Positions 8,040-14,987 are shown, numbered from the stretch's first letter. The stretch is 16,493 nt of DNA from an uncultured Labedella sp. (GCA_934636065.1 CAKTZW010000010.1:1-16493), one strand, 5' to 3'. Program-made: numbers and translations. The notes: a model not told the origin generated them from the sequence alone.

Positions 8040-8078
8040 CGCCGTGCGGTCCCCGGGCAACCGCGGGACCGCACGGCG
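8040..8078 (+). terminator. Strong hairpin after the binding-protein gene
   Basis: A perfect 14-bp stem, CGCCGTGCGGTCCC (8040-8053) and GGGACCGCACGGCG (8065-8078), encloses an 11-base loop. It lies just past the stop and before the aldolase gene. No T-run follows, so it is not a classical intrinsic terminator. It may be a partial terminator or a 3' stabiliser that raises binding-protein mRNA over the downstream enzymes, as is common after SBP genes. Confidence 0.6.
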
Positions 8079-8111
8079 GACCGCGATCGACACCGACAGA
8101 CAGGAGACACC

Positions 8112-8882
8112 GTGACGTCAGCACTGCGCCGCCGAGAAGGCGACGCTCCCCCACAACTCGGCATGTGGGTCAAGATCCCCGCCATCGAGACGATCGAGCT
8201 CATCGCGCACGCCGGGTACGACTTCGTCGTCATCGACCTCGAGCACGGACCGATGACGCTCGAGTCCTGCTACCGCGCCATCGTGGTGGCCCAGGGGCGC
8301 GGTCTCGCCGCTCTCGTCCGGATGCCCGACGCCAGCGGGGCGCTGACTCAGCGGGTGCTCGACATGGGCGCAGACGGCCTCCTCATCCCCCACGTCACCT
8401 CCCGAGACGTGGCTGCGGACGCCGTCGCCGGCATGCTCTTCCCGCCGCGCGGAACCCGCGGCCTCGGCACCACGTCGCGCGCCGGGGTGTGGGGGATGGA
8501 GCCCACGACCGCCTACCTGGATCGGGCCGTCGACCGCGTGATGCGCATCCCGCAGCTCGAGGATCCGGAGGCCGTCGAGGTGGCCGATGAGATCTGCGCG
8601 GTCGAGGGTGTCAACGCCGTGCTCATCGGGCTCGGCGACCTGTCGCTCAGTCTCGGTGTGTCGCCCGGCGACCCTTCGCTCGACGGCATGGTCGACCGGG
8701 TGATGGCGGCCGCCCACGCCCACGACCTGCCCGTGGGCACGGCGGTGCGCACAGCGGACGCGGCCGTCACGGCCGCTCGCCGAGGCTACGACTTCGTCGT
8801 CCTCGGCAACGACGCGACCGTCTTCGGCGACGCCGCTGCGCAGCTCGTCTCCTCCACCCGCTCGGCGCTCGCCGCCGAGTGA
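8112..8882 (+). CDS. HpcH/HpaI-family class II aldolase
   Basis: A 256-residue cytoplasmic enzyme of the family that includes HpcH (4-hydroxy-2-oxoheptanedioate aldolase) and GarL (2-dehydro-3-deoxyglucarate aldolase). These use a divalent metal to split 2-oxo-4-hydroxy acids into pyruvate and an aldehyde. The key residues are all present: H45 (DLEHGPMTLES), R70 (LVRMP), metal ligands E150 (PQLEDPEAV) and D176 (GLGDLSLSLG), and the PPRGTRGLG loop at 111-119. These positions almost coincide with HpcH H45, R70, E149 and D175 known from the literature. The GTG start at 8112 has AGGAG five bases upstream. Its place after the binding protein suggests it cleaves a breakdown product of the imported compound. 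The exact substrate within the family cannot be told. Confidence 0.92.
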   Translation: MTSALRRREGDAPPQLGMWVKIPAIETIELIAHAGYDFVVIDLEHGPMTLESCYRAIVVAQGRGLAALVRMPDASGALTQRVLDMGADGLLIPHVTSRDVAADAVAGMLFPPRGTRGLGTTSRAGVWGMEPTTAYLDRAVDRVMRIPQLEDPEAVEVADEICAVEGVNAVLIGLGDLSLSLGVSPGDPSLDGMVDRVMAAAHAHDLPVGTAVRTADAAVTAARRGYDFVVLGNDATVFGDAAAQLVSSTRSALAAE

Positions 8883-8909
8883 TCCGACCTCGCACAGACA
8901 GGAACTCCG

Positions 8910-9818
8910 ATGCCCTTCGACTCCACCGACATCCGCTCGACCCTCGCCCCGCCCGATGCGACGCGGCCCGCTGCCCAGGCAGCGCCCGCCGACTACCTCC
9001 GCTTCTACGACATCCCGCCGCACGACCTCGGCGGCGTTCGACGCTGGCGGGGACGGAGCCAGAACCTCGTGATCGATCTGCTCGACGTCGATGAGGGCGC
9101 CGCCGTCGACTATCCCGGCGGTCCCGACGAGACCGGTGTGCTGCTCACCGACGGTGACGGTCGGCTGTCGGTGCTCAGCGGGGACGAGTCCCACGACGTC
9201 CGGGGAGAGACGCTCACCTTCGTCCCGCCCGGTCCGGTGCGGCTGCGATTCCGATCGTCCGGACGGGTGGTCGTCCTCTCCACGACCCGTGCGGAGGGGC
9301 TCGCCGACGATGCGCTCAACGCCGACGCGTACGAGACGGATCATCCGAACGTCGCACCCGTCGTGCCGTGGCCGGAGCCCGTCGGCGGTTACAGGGTGCG
9401 GACCTACGACCTCACCGTCCCGACGCTCGGCACGCCGCCGTTCCGCCTGTTCCGCTGCTCGAGCTTCATGGTCAACTACATCGCGCCGAGGACGGGACCG
9501 CGCGACACGACCAAGATGTCGCCGCACGACCACGCCGACTTCGAGCAGCTCTCCCTCATCCTCGCCGGTGAGTACGTCCACCACCTGCGCTGGCCCTGGA
9601 CGACCGACCTCTCGGAGTGGCGCGACGACGAGCACGAGCGGTGCGGGGCCGCCTCGCTCACCGTCATCCCGCCGCCCGCTCTGCACACGAGTGAGGCGGT
9701 CGGCGCGGGCACCAATCACCTGATCGACATCTTCTCGCCGCCGCGCCGGGACTTCTCGAGCAAAGCGGGCTGGGTCCTCAACGCCGACCACTACCCGATG
9801 CCCGAGGCGGACGACTGA
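8910..9818 (+). CDS. Two-cupin domain protein
   Basis: A 302-residue protein with an internal duplication of beta-barrel cupin character. The N-terminal half (about 40-130) has cupin-like strands (GVLLTDGDGRLSVLSG, then TLTFVPPGPVRL) but no clear metal His cluster. The C-terminal half (about 165-285) has H206-x-H208-x3-E212 (SPHDHADFEQ) and a second-motif His at H259 (IPPPALHTSE), giving a likely 3-His/1-Glu metal site. The ATG at 8910 has AGGA six bases upstream. No signal peptide is seen. It sits between the aldolase and the CMD-like gene, so a catabolic isomerase, dioxygenase or lyase role is possible, as is a sensory one. I do not recognise the exact subfamily. Confidence 0.75.
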   Translation: MPFDSTDIRSTLAPPDATRPAAQAAPADYLRFYDIPPHDLGGVRRWRGRSQNLVIDLLDVDEGAAVDYPGGPDETGVLLTDGDGRLSVLSGDESHDVRGETLTFVPPGPVRLRFRSSGRVVVLSTTRAEGLADDALNADAYETDHPNVAPVVPWPEPVGGYRVRTYDLTVPTLGTPPFRLFRCSSFMVNYIAPRTGPRDTTKMSPHDHADFEQLSLILAGEYVHHLRWPWTTDLSEWRDDEHERCGAASLTVIPPPALHTSEAVGAGTNHLIDIFSPPRRDFSSKAGWVLNADHYPMPEADD

Positions 9819-9819
9819 G

Positions 9820-10392
9820 ATGGCAGCGGCACGGCGACTCGACCGGGTCCTCCCGGATGACCTGACCGGCGAGGCCGCGGAGCTGTACGCGACGTACGCG
9901 ACGGGCAAGCGCGCGGGACCGGACGCGGGCTTCGCCCTCGTGCTGGCGGACGGGGAGCTGATCGGCCCACCGGCGACCTGGATGTTGAATCCGCGGCTCG
10001 GTCGGGGGCTCGAGCGCCTGGGATTCGGGACGCGGTTCGACCTGTCGTTGCCGGACCGCGCGCGGGAGATCGTGATCCTCCTCGTCGCCGCGGCCGAGGA
10101 CAACGACTTCGAGCGTTACGCCCACCATCAGGCGGCACGGCGAGCCGGGCTCGACGACGAGGAGATCCGGCTGCTCGACTCCGGCTCGTTCGCGCCGGAG
10201 AACGAGGACGAGGCGGTCGTCGTCGGCGTGACCCAGGAGCTCCTGCGGAGCGGGACGCTCAGCGATGCGACGTGGCGGGTGGCCGAGGGGACGTTGGGGA
10301 GGCAGGCCATCCTCGAGATCGTGACGCTCGTCGGCTGGTACCGCCTCGTCGCGCTGCAATTGCGGGTCTTCGGCATGGAACCCCCGGCGTGA
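9820..10392 (+). CDS. Carboxymuconolactone decarboxylase-like protein
   Basis: A 190-residue all-helical protein resembling the CMD/AhpD superfamily. The signature region is at about 80-110: LPDRAREIVILLVAAAEDNDFERYAHHQAARRAGL, here best described as R82-E83 before the helix, D94-D96 and E98 in the turn, then H102-H103 and an AGL. The protein contains no cysteine at all, so it cannot be an AhpD-type peroxidase with a CxxC site; a lyase, decarboxylase or isomerase role is more likely. The ATG lies one base after the stop of the cupin gene (TGAGATG), so the two are translationally coupled. It is the last gene of the rightward catabolic arm. Confidence 0.8.
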   Translation: MAAARRLDRVLPDDLTGEAAELYATYATGKRAGPDAGFALVLADGELIGPPATWMLNPRLGRGLERLGFGTRFDLSLPDRAREIVILLVAAAEDNDFERYAHHQAARRAGLDDEEIRLLDSGSFAPENEDEAVVVGVTQELLRSGTLSDATWRVAEGTLGRQAILEIVTLVGWYRLVALQLRVFGMEPPA

Positions 10393-10513
10393 CGGCGGCT
10401 CGGCGGGCCTGCTCCGCGTCGCGCGTCGAGCCTCTGGCGCGATCGACGCCGGCCGGACCGGGGGTGGCGGTCGCGCGGGAACCGTGGTCGACTGATCGCG
10501 GAGGGGTGATCCC
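10393..10513. other. Intergenic gap with a possible terminator hairpin
   Basis: GCGTCGA (10423-10429) and TCGACGC (10443-10449) form a 7-bp stem with a 13-base loop, without a following T-run. It could end the catabolic operon. No clear promoter boxes were seen; a purine-rich GGAGGGG ribosome-binding site precedes the next ATG. Confidence 0.35.
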
Positions 10514-10855
10514 ATGAGTGAAGCGACCGAGCGATCAGCACCGCCCGTCGGAACCGTCGTCAGGGAATGGCGAGGGTGGGTGGAGACCGTCAACAAGGCG
10601 GAGTACGTCCGCTACGTGCAGGACTCCGGACTGAGCGGCTACCTCGAGACTCCCGGCAATCTCGGCGCCTTCATCATGTCGCGGGACCACGAGGACGGCC
10701 GGTCGACCATCGTCACGGTGTCCTACTGGGAGTCCTTCGACGCGATCCGCGCCTTCGCGGGCGACGAGATCGACCGCGCCCGGTTCTATCCCGAGGACGA
10801 CCGATTCCTCGTCGACCGCGAGTGGATCGTCACGCACTTCGTCATCGACGGCTGA
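10514..10855 (+). CDS. Small dimeric alpha/beta-barrel protein, ABM-like
   Basis: A 113-residue protein with the beta-alpha-beta pattern of the antibiotic-biosynthesis-monooxygenase/dimeric alpha-beta barrel fold: strand TVVREWRGWV (14-23), helix NKAEYVRYVQD (27-37), strands GAFIMSRDH and STIVTVSYWE, helix SFDAIRAFAG (74-83), and a final strand EWIVTHFV (103-110). The ATG has GGAGGGG seven bases upstream. Members include cofactor-free monooxygenases, heme-degrading enzymes and proteins of unknown role; no residue here settles which. It stands alone, 121 bp after the catabolic arm, and its 3' end overlaps the convergent glycerate kinase gene by 14 bp. Confidence 0.68.
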   Translation: MSEATERSAPPVGTVVREWRGWVETVNKAEYVRYVQDSGLSGYLETPGNLGAFIMSRDHEDGRSTIVTVSYWESFDAIRAFAGDEIDRARFYPEDDRFLVDREWIVTHFVIDG

Positions 10856-11915
10856 CGGTCGAGGCCAGTGCGGCGCCCGCCTCGACGAGGGCCGCGGCCG
10901 TGTCCTCGAACGCGCGATCGTGGCCGACGAGATCGATGAGGTCGACGGTGGCGAGGAATGCTGAAGCGTCGGCGTCGACCGAGCCCGCTATGAGGGCCGT
11001 GCGGCCCGGGGCGAGCGCCGCTACGAACGCCGCGACCTTTCCCGCCGCCGTCTGACCGTCGAAGCGGCCCTCCCCCGTGATCACGACATCGGCGGTCGCG
11101 ACGGCGTCCGCGAGCCCGAGCTCACGGGCGACCGCTTCAGCGCCGGAGGCCATGACGGCCCCCCAGTGCAGGAGCGCCCAACCGGTTCCGCCCGCCGCAC
11201 CCGTGCCCGGAGCGGCGGGGTCCACCGTGCCGAGGGCCGCCAGTCGCGCCAGGTTCTCCTCGAGCACGGGGACATCGTCGGGGTCCGCCCCCTTCTGCGG
11301 TCCGAAGACGGCGGCCGCGCCGGTGGGGCCGAGCAGCGGGTTGGTCACGTCGCACAGCACGGCGACGCCGTCGGCGGGCAGCGGCCGGACGGTGGACAGA
11401 TCGAGCTCGGCGACATCGGCGAGCCCGGCGTTCCCGGGGCCGATGCTGTCGCCGTCGGCGTCGACGATGCGGGCGCCGAGCGCGGCGAGCATCCCGGCGC
11501 CGCCGTCGGTCGAGGCGCTCCCACCGATGCCGACGAGGAGTCGCCGAGCGCCCGCGTCGAGGGCGGCCGCGATGACCTCCCCGAGCCCGTGCGTGCCCGC
11601 CTCGAACGGCCGATCGGTCCCCCACAGCTCGATGCCGCACGCCGACGCGAGCTCGACCACCGCCGTGCCGTCCGGCAGCTCGAGCCACGCGGATCGGGCC
11701 GGTCCCTCCGGGCCCTCGACCTCCACGTCGTGGAGGACAGCCGACGGCCGGGCAGCCGCGAAGGCGGCGACGGTTCCCTCTCCCCCGTCCGCCATCGGGA
11801 CGATCACGAGGTCGTCCTCCGGCCGCACGCTGCGCCATCCCTCGGCGATCGCCGCCGCGACGACGTCGGCGCTCGCGGTGCCTTTGAAGGAATCGGGGGC
11901 GACGACGACACGCAT
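10842..11915 (-). CDS. Glycerate kinase (GarK/GlxK family)
   Basis: A 357-residue enzyme of glycerate kinase family 1, which phosphorylates D-glycerate with ATP, usually to 2-phosphoglycerate, feeding lower glycolysis. Diagnostic stretches in order: N-terminal VVVAPDSFKGT (3-13), MADGGEGT (41-48), GIGGSASTDGGAG in the middle, CDVTNPLLGP, FGPQKGAD, HWGAVMASGAE and VITGEGRFDGQT. The length is close to the usual 370-380. At the chosen ATG (11915) a GGAGG sits only one base upstream, closer than ideal, but no better in-frame start exists and the MRVVVAPDSFKG beginning is typical. It is divergent from the alcohol dehydrogenase. It could handle glycerate formed from a C3 aldolase product, but it is not in the same transcript as the aldolase. 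Confidence 0.95.
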   Translation of the reverse strand: MRVVVAPDSFKGTASADVVAAAIAEGWRSVRPEDDLVIVPMADGGEGTVAAFAAARPSAVLHDVEVEGPEGPARSAWLELPDGTAVVELASACGIELWGTDRPFEAGTHGLGEVIAAALDAGARRLLVGIGGSASTDGGAGMLAALGARIVDADGDSIGPGNAGLADVAELDLSTVRPLPADGVAVLCDVTNPLLGPTGAAAVFGPQKGADPDDVPVLEENLARLAALGTVDPAAPGTGAAGGTGWALLHWGAVMASGAEAVARELGLADAVATADVVITGEGRFDGQTAAGKVAAFVAALAPGRTALIAGSVDADASAFLATVDLIDLVGHDRAFEDTAAALVEAGAALASTVSRR

Positions 11916-12095
11916 TCCTCCATCATGCCGTGGTGGGCGACGACGGAGTCGGGCGTGACCGCACCGTTATGACCGCGGTCGGGACGCGGGCGCGCCGGCC
12001 GGACGGCGCGACCGTCGCCTAGCCACGGCGACGCGGCCAAAGGTAGGATGAAAAAGAGTGTCGACGACGGTGCGCGCTCGGGAAGACGGTGACCC
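11916..12095. promoter_or_regulatory. Divergent intergenic region with dyads and a candidate -10 box
   Basis: The 180 bp between glycerate kinase and alcohol dehydrogenase hold a perfect 10-bp palindrome GACCGCGGTC (11971-11980), a direct repeat TGACCGC (11956-11962 and 11970-11976), and a dyad CGTCGCC (12013-12019) with GGCGACG (12027-12033). TAGGAT (12044-12049) is a good rightward -10, with no convincing -35 box. The dyad just upstream of it could bind a regulator; no regulator gene is adjacent. Confidence 0.4.
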
Positions 12096-13130
12096 ATGAA
12101 GGCTCTGCGGCTCGAGGAGTTCGGGACGATGAGAGTGGTCGAGGTCCCGGATCCCGAGCTTCCCGCCGGCCACGTGCTCCTCGACATCATCGCGACGGGA
12201 ATCTGCGGTTCCGACATCCACGGATTCACCGGCGCGAACGGACGACGTCATCCCGGGCAGATCATGGGTCACGAATCGGTGGGCCGCATCGCCGCTCGCG
12301 GCGCCGGCGTCGCCGAGACGGACTTCCCGACGGGCGCGGTCGCGACCTTCAATCCGCTCGTCGTCCCACCCGCGAGCCGCAGCGCGTTCGACGGCCGGGA
12401 GCAGCACGCGCCCGACCGCCGGGTCATCGGGGTCGACCCCGCGTGGACGGCGGCGTTCGCCGAGCGGCTCGCCGTGCCGGCGGAGAACGTCGTCCTCCTG
12501 CCCACGGACGGTGTGCCCGCCGAGTGGGGTGCGCTCGTCGAGCCCTTGGCCGTCGCGGTGCACGCCGTCTCCCGGGCGGGCGTGGCGTCGGGCGACGCCG
12601 TCCTCGTCCTCGGGGGCGGGCCCATCGGGCAGTCCGTGGCGCTCGCCGCCCGTCGCGCGGGCGCCGATGAGGTGATCGTGAGTGAGCCCGATCCGTCGCG
12701 CCGGGTGCTCTGCGCAACGCTCGGTGCCGCGGCGATCGACCCGGGCGACGGTGCGGTCTCCGAGCAGGTCTCCGGGCGGTTCGGCCGGCCGGCGGACGTC
12801 GCCATCGATGCTGTCGGCGTGAGTGGGACCCTCGCGGACGCGCTCGCGTCGACGACCCTCGGCGGCCGCGTCGGCCTCGTGGGGATGGGCGCGCAGCGGT
12901 TGGAGATCGACGCCTACAGCGTGAGCACGGCGGAGCGGACGATCGTGGGCAGCTTCACCTACTCCTCCGCCGCGTTCGTCGAGGCCGCGCGGTGGGTGGG
13001 CACCGGTGACCCCGTCCTCGGAAGCCTCATCAGCGCGATCGTCCCGCTCGAGGAGGGTCCGGAGGCCTTCACGCGACTGGCCCGGCCGGGTGCCGCTGCG
13101 GGCAAGGTGCTCGTGCGCTTCGGGTCCTGA
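12096..13130 (+). CDS. Zinc-type medium-chain alcohol/polyol dehydrogenase lacking the structural zinc site
   Basis: A 344-residue MDR-superfamily dehydrogenase. Catalytic-zinc residues are present: C37 (GICGSD), H59-E60 (MGHESVG) and E149 (LVEPLAVAVHA). The Rossmann fold has GGGPIG (173-178) and E197 at the end of the second strand, which favours NAD over NADP. The family's four structural-zinc cysteines would fall at 91, 94, 97 and 105; the flanking sequence aligns without gaps (NPLV at 86-89, GRE at 100-102, PDRRVIG at 106-112), but the four positions are P, S, A and A. The start ATG at 12096 follows a GGAAG. The reaction is oxidation of a secondary alcohol or polyol, or the reverse; the substrate is unknown. 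The tail (GKVLVRF) is complete, so this is not a broken gene. Confidence 0.93.
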   Translation: MKALRLEEFGTMRVVEVPDPELPAGHVLLDIIATGICGSDIHGFTGANGRRHPGQIMGHESVGRIAARGAGVAETDFPTGAVATFNPLVVPPASRSAFDGREQHAPDRRVIGVDPAWTAAFAERLAVPAENVVLLPTDGVPAEWGALVEPLAVAVHAVSRAGVASGDAVLVLGGGPIGQSVALAARRAGADEVIVSEPDPSRRVLCATLGAAAIDPGDGAVSEQVSGRFGRPADVAIDAVGVSGTLADALASTTLGGRVGLVGMGAQRLEIDAYSVSTAERTIVGSFTYSSAAFVEAARWVGTGDPVLGSLISAIVPLEEGPEAFTRLARPGAAAGKVLVRFGS

Positions 13131-13192
13131 CACGGGCGCGAGGATCCGTCGACCCCTCCGCGTGGCGGCGTGCCGCGCCGCAGGATGAGCAC

Positions 13193-13648
13193 ATGACTCC
13201 TTCTGCACACGACGGCCCCGACGCCGCTCACGTCCGCCCCGACGGAATCGACGACGCGACGGTCGCCGCGCTCGGCAAGCTCTCCGAGGCCCTCGAGGTC
13301 GTCGAGCACGCACGCGGACTGCTCTACGGCTTCCACCGGCTCACGGGGACCGCGGATCTGGCGCTGGGCGAGGCGGTCGAGAAGCTGCGGGAGGCCGGTC
13401 ACGACGAGCTCGCCGACACCGTCGAGCGCGAGCTCGTCGGTCGCAACGTCATCGAGGGGCGATGGACCTTCCAGATCGTCGAGGACTACGACGACGGGTA
13501 CTACTCCGTCTTCCGCGACCTCGAGCGAGCGGCGCGCGAGCGGCTCGCGAACGGGAAGCGTCACCTCTTCGAGGCCGAGATGAAGGAGGACCGCCGCACG
13601 CACGGACTCCGACACCACGAGTCGCTGCCAGCGGACGCCGACGAGTAG
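13193..13648 (+). CDS. Conserved-looking protein of unknown function
   Basis: A 151-residue acidic protein I cannot assign. It has a disordered, Asp/Pro-rich N-terminus (1-20), then predicted helices: VAALGKLSEALEVVEHARG (24-42), a central stretch around LALGEAVEKLREAG, and a C-terminal charged helix around DLERAARERLANGKRHLFEAE. Between them lies an aromatic patch (W91, F93, Y99, Y103, Y104, F107), suggesting a small helical bundle. No signal peptide, membrane segment or cysteine pair is seen. The ATG at 13193 has AGGA about seven bases upstream. Its codon use matches the neighbours. It lies 62 bp after the dehydrogenase and ends 9 bp from the convergent esterase gene. Confidence 0.75.
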   Translation: MTPSAHDGPDAAHVRPDGIDDATVAALGKLSEALEVVEHARGLLYGFHRLTGTADLALGEAVEKLREAGHDELADTVERELVGRNVIEGRWTFQIVEDYDDGYYSVFRDLERAARERLANGKRHLFEAEMKEDRRTHGLRHHESLPADADE

Positions 13649-13657
13649 CCGGTCCGA

Positions 13658-14533
13658 TCAGCGGGCGCCGCCGATCCCGAGGAAACTCGCGACCTCGACG
13701 GCCGCGCTGATGTCCGAGCTCGTCCGTCCGAGGACGAACGGCGCCGCCTTCGGCCCCGGGACGGTGTGACCTCCGCCGTGCACGGTGAACAGGACGACGG
13801 GGGCGCGGTCCGCCTGACGGTACTCGGTCCTCGCGATCCACGGCCGTCGGCCGGTCGTCGGCGAGGAGACACGTGTCGTCCGCGGTGGTGCGGTGATGCC
13901 GTTCCGGCCCGCGAAGTACTCGGCGGTCCGCGGCATCGACAGCGTGGTGCCTCCGACTCGGAAGAGAGTCCGCGCCCAGCGGCGCATGGCGCCTCCCTGG
14001 AACGGGGCGATGGGGTCGGCCGTGCCGTGGATCAGGAGCACCGGGAGAGGGACCGGTTCGGCGTCGGGGAGCGGATCGATGAAGCTCTCCGGACTCGGCA
14101 TCGTGGCACTGAAGGCCGCGGCCCCCGCGAGGAGAGACGGAATCTCGTGGATGAGGCGGAAGACCATCTGCCCGCCGTTCGAGTATCCGAGGACGAAGAC
14201 GCGTGTCGGGTCCACGTGACGGGTGGCGACAAGGCGATCGATCACCGCCCGGGTGAAGGCGACGTCGTCCGCGTTCTCGGTGCGGGCCGGGAAGGAGCTC
14301 TCCTTCCGGGCGTCATTCCAATTGCCCCGGTGACCGTCGAGGTACGCCACCACCGTGGACCCGTCGTCCGCGAGCGCGTCGAACGCGCCCCCGGTGAAGC
14401 GCCGGTGCGCTTCGGCCGTCTGCTTCGAGCCGTGGAAGACCATCACCAGGTCCCGGATCCGTTCGGCGGCCGGTTCTCGGTCCACCACGGTGAACGTCCG
14501 CGTCGCGCCGTTCACATCGATGCTCTCTCGCAT
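13658..14533 (-). CDS. LpqC/PHB-depolymerase-type alpha/beta-hydrolase esterase
   Basis: A 291-residue serine hydrolase of the PHB-depolymerase/feruloyl-esterase/LpqC group. The triad is visible: nucleophile S118 in GYSNGG (116-121), D173 in HGTADPIAPFQGG (169-181) and H256 in HGGGHTVPG (252-260); the oxyanion region is FHGSKQ (33-38). The beginning MRESIDVNGATRTF and DGHRGNWND (66-74) are typical. No signal peptide or lipobox is seen, unlike secreted LpqC or depolymerases, so it is probably cytoplasmic. A purine-rich AAGGGAAG precedes the ATG. It is divergent from the MerR gene, and its promoter has MerR-type spacing, so it is likely the regulator's target. The substrate is unknown. Confidence 0.9.
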   Translation of the reverse strand: MRESIDVNGATRTFTVVDREPAAERIRDLVMVFHGSKQTAEAHRRFTGGAFDALADDGSTVVAYLDGHRGNWNDARKESSFPARTENADDVAFTRAVIDRLVATRHVDPTRVFVLGYSNGGQMVFRLIHEIPSLLAGAAAFSATMPSPESFIDPLPDAEPVPLPVLLIHGTADPIAPFQGGAMRRWARTLFRVGGTTLSMPRTAEYFAGRNGITAPPRTTRVSSPTTGRRPWIARTEYRQADRAPVVLFTVHGGGHTVPGPKAAPFVLGRTSSDISAAVEVASFLGIGGAR

Positions 14534-14581
14534 GCTTCCCTTTTCCCGCTCCTGTGATCGTCACCCTTCGTGACGACGCTC

Positions 14582-14612
14582 ACGCTAGACTCTGACATCG
14601 TGTCAAGGTCAA
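14582..14612 (-). promoter_or_regulatory. MerR-type promoter facing the esterase gene
   Basis: Reading leftward, TTGACC (14612-14607) and TAGCGT (14587-14582) are separated by 19 bp, longer than the normal 17 and typical of MerR-controlled promoters. A dyad TGACA-CGA-TGTCA (14593-14605) lies wholly within the spacer, where MerR proteins bind and untwist DNA. The leader to the esterase ATG would be about 40 nt. Confidence 0.6.
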
Positions 14613-14636
14613 GGTGACGACGCGGGGGAGCGGACC

Positions 14637-14987
14637 ATGAGGATCGGCGAGTTGAGCGATCGCAGCGGCGTGAGCGCCCGGTCCCTCCGCTACTACGAGA
14701 AGCACGGGTTGATCACCGCGCAGCGCGGAGCGAACGGCTATCGCGAGTACGCCGAGTCGGCGGTCGAGCGGGCGGCGACCATCCACAGCCTCTTCGGCCT
14801 CGGGTTCCCGCGCCCCGTCGTGCACTCGGTGCTCGCGTGCGCGGGCGACGCGCCGGACTCCGCGCATGACGCCGCCGCCGCGGACCTCGCTCGGGTGCGG
14901 GACGACATGGCGGACCAGATCGCGCGCCTCTCGGAGACGCATCGGCTCATCGATGCGTTCCTCGACGCTCGAGCGAATCGAGCGTGA
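14637..14987 (+). CDS. MerR-family transcriptional regulator
   Basis: A 116-residue regulator. The N-terminal winged helix-turn-helix is classical: MRIGELSDRSGVSARSLRYYE (1-21), KHGLI (22-26) and the YREY wing (35-38), then the GLGFPRPVVHSVL helix. A C-terminal coiled-coil dimerisation helix runs from about 82 to 110. Only one cysteine (C68) exists, so a metal-thiolate sensor of the MerR/CueR kind is unlikely; the effector domain is minimal. The ATG has GGGGGAG six bases upstream. It is divergent from the esterase gene and probably controls it, and perhaps itself, from the shared operator. Confidence 0.93.
   Translation: MRIGELSDRSGVSARSLRYYEKHGLITAQRGANGYREYAESAVERAATIHSLFGLGFPRPVVHSVLACAGDAPDSAHDAAAADLARVRDDMADQIARLSETHRLIDAFLDARANRA

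Noticed and set aside
6743..8233. A 496-codon open frame on the - strand
   Set aside because: It is antisense to the binding-protein gene, whose signal peptide and lipobox leave no doubt about the true frame.
8118..10103. A 661-codon open frame on the - strand
   Set aside because: It lies antisense to the aldolase, cupin and CMD-like genes, which have clear motifs and ribosome-binding sites. Its product is Arg/Gly/His-rich with no recognisable domain, as expected of a shadow frame in high-GC DNA.
12351..12413. Sequencing error as the cause of the missing cysteines
   Set aside because: The frame is intact, flanking residues align without gaps, and four separate codons would each need different errors.
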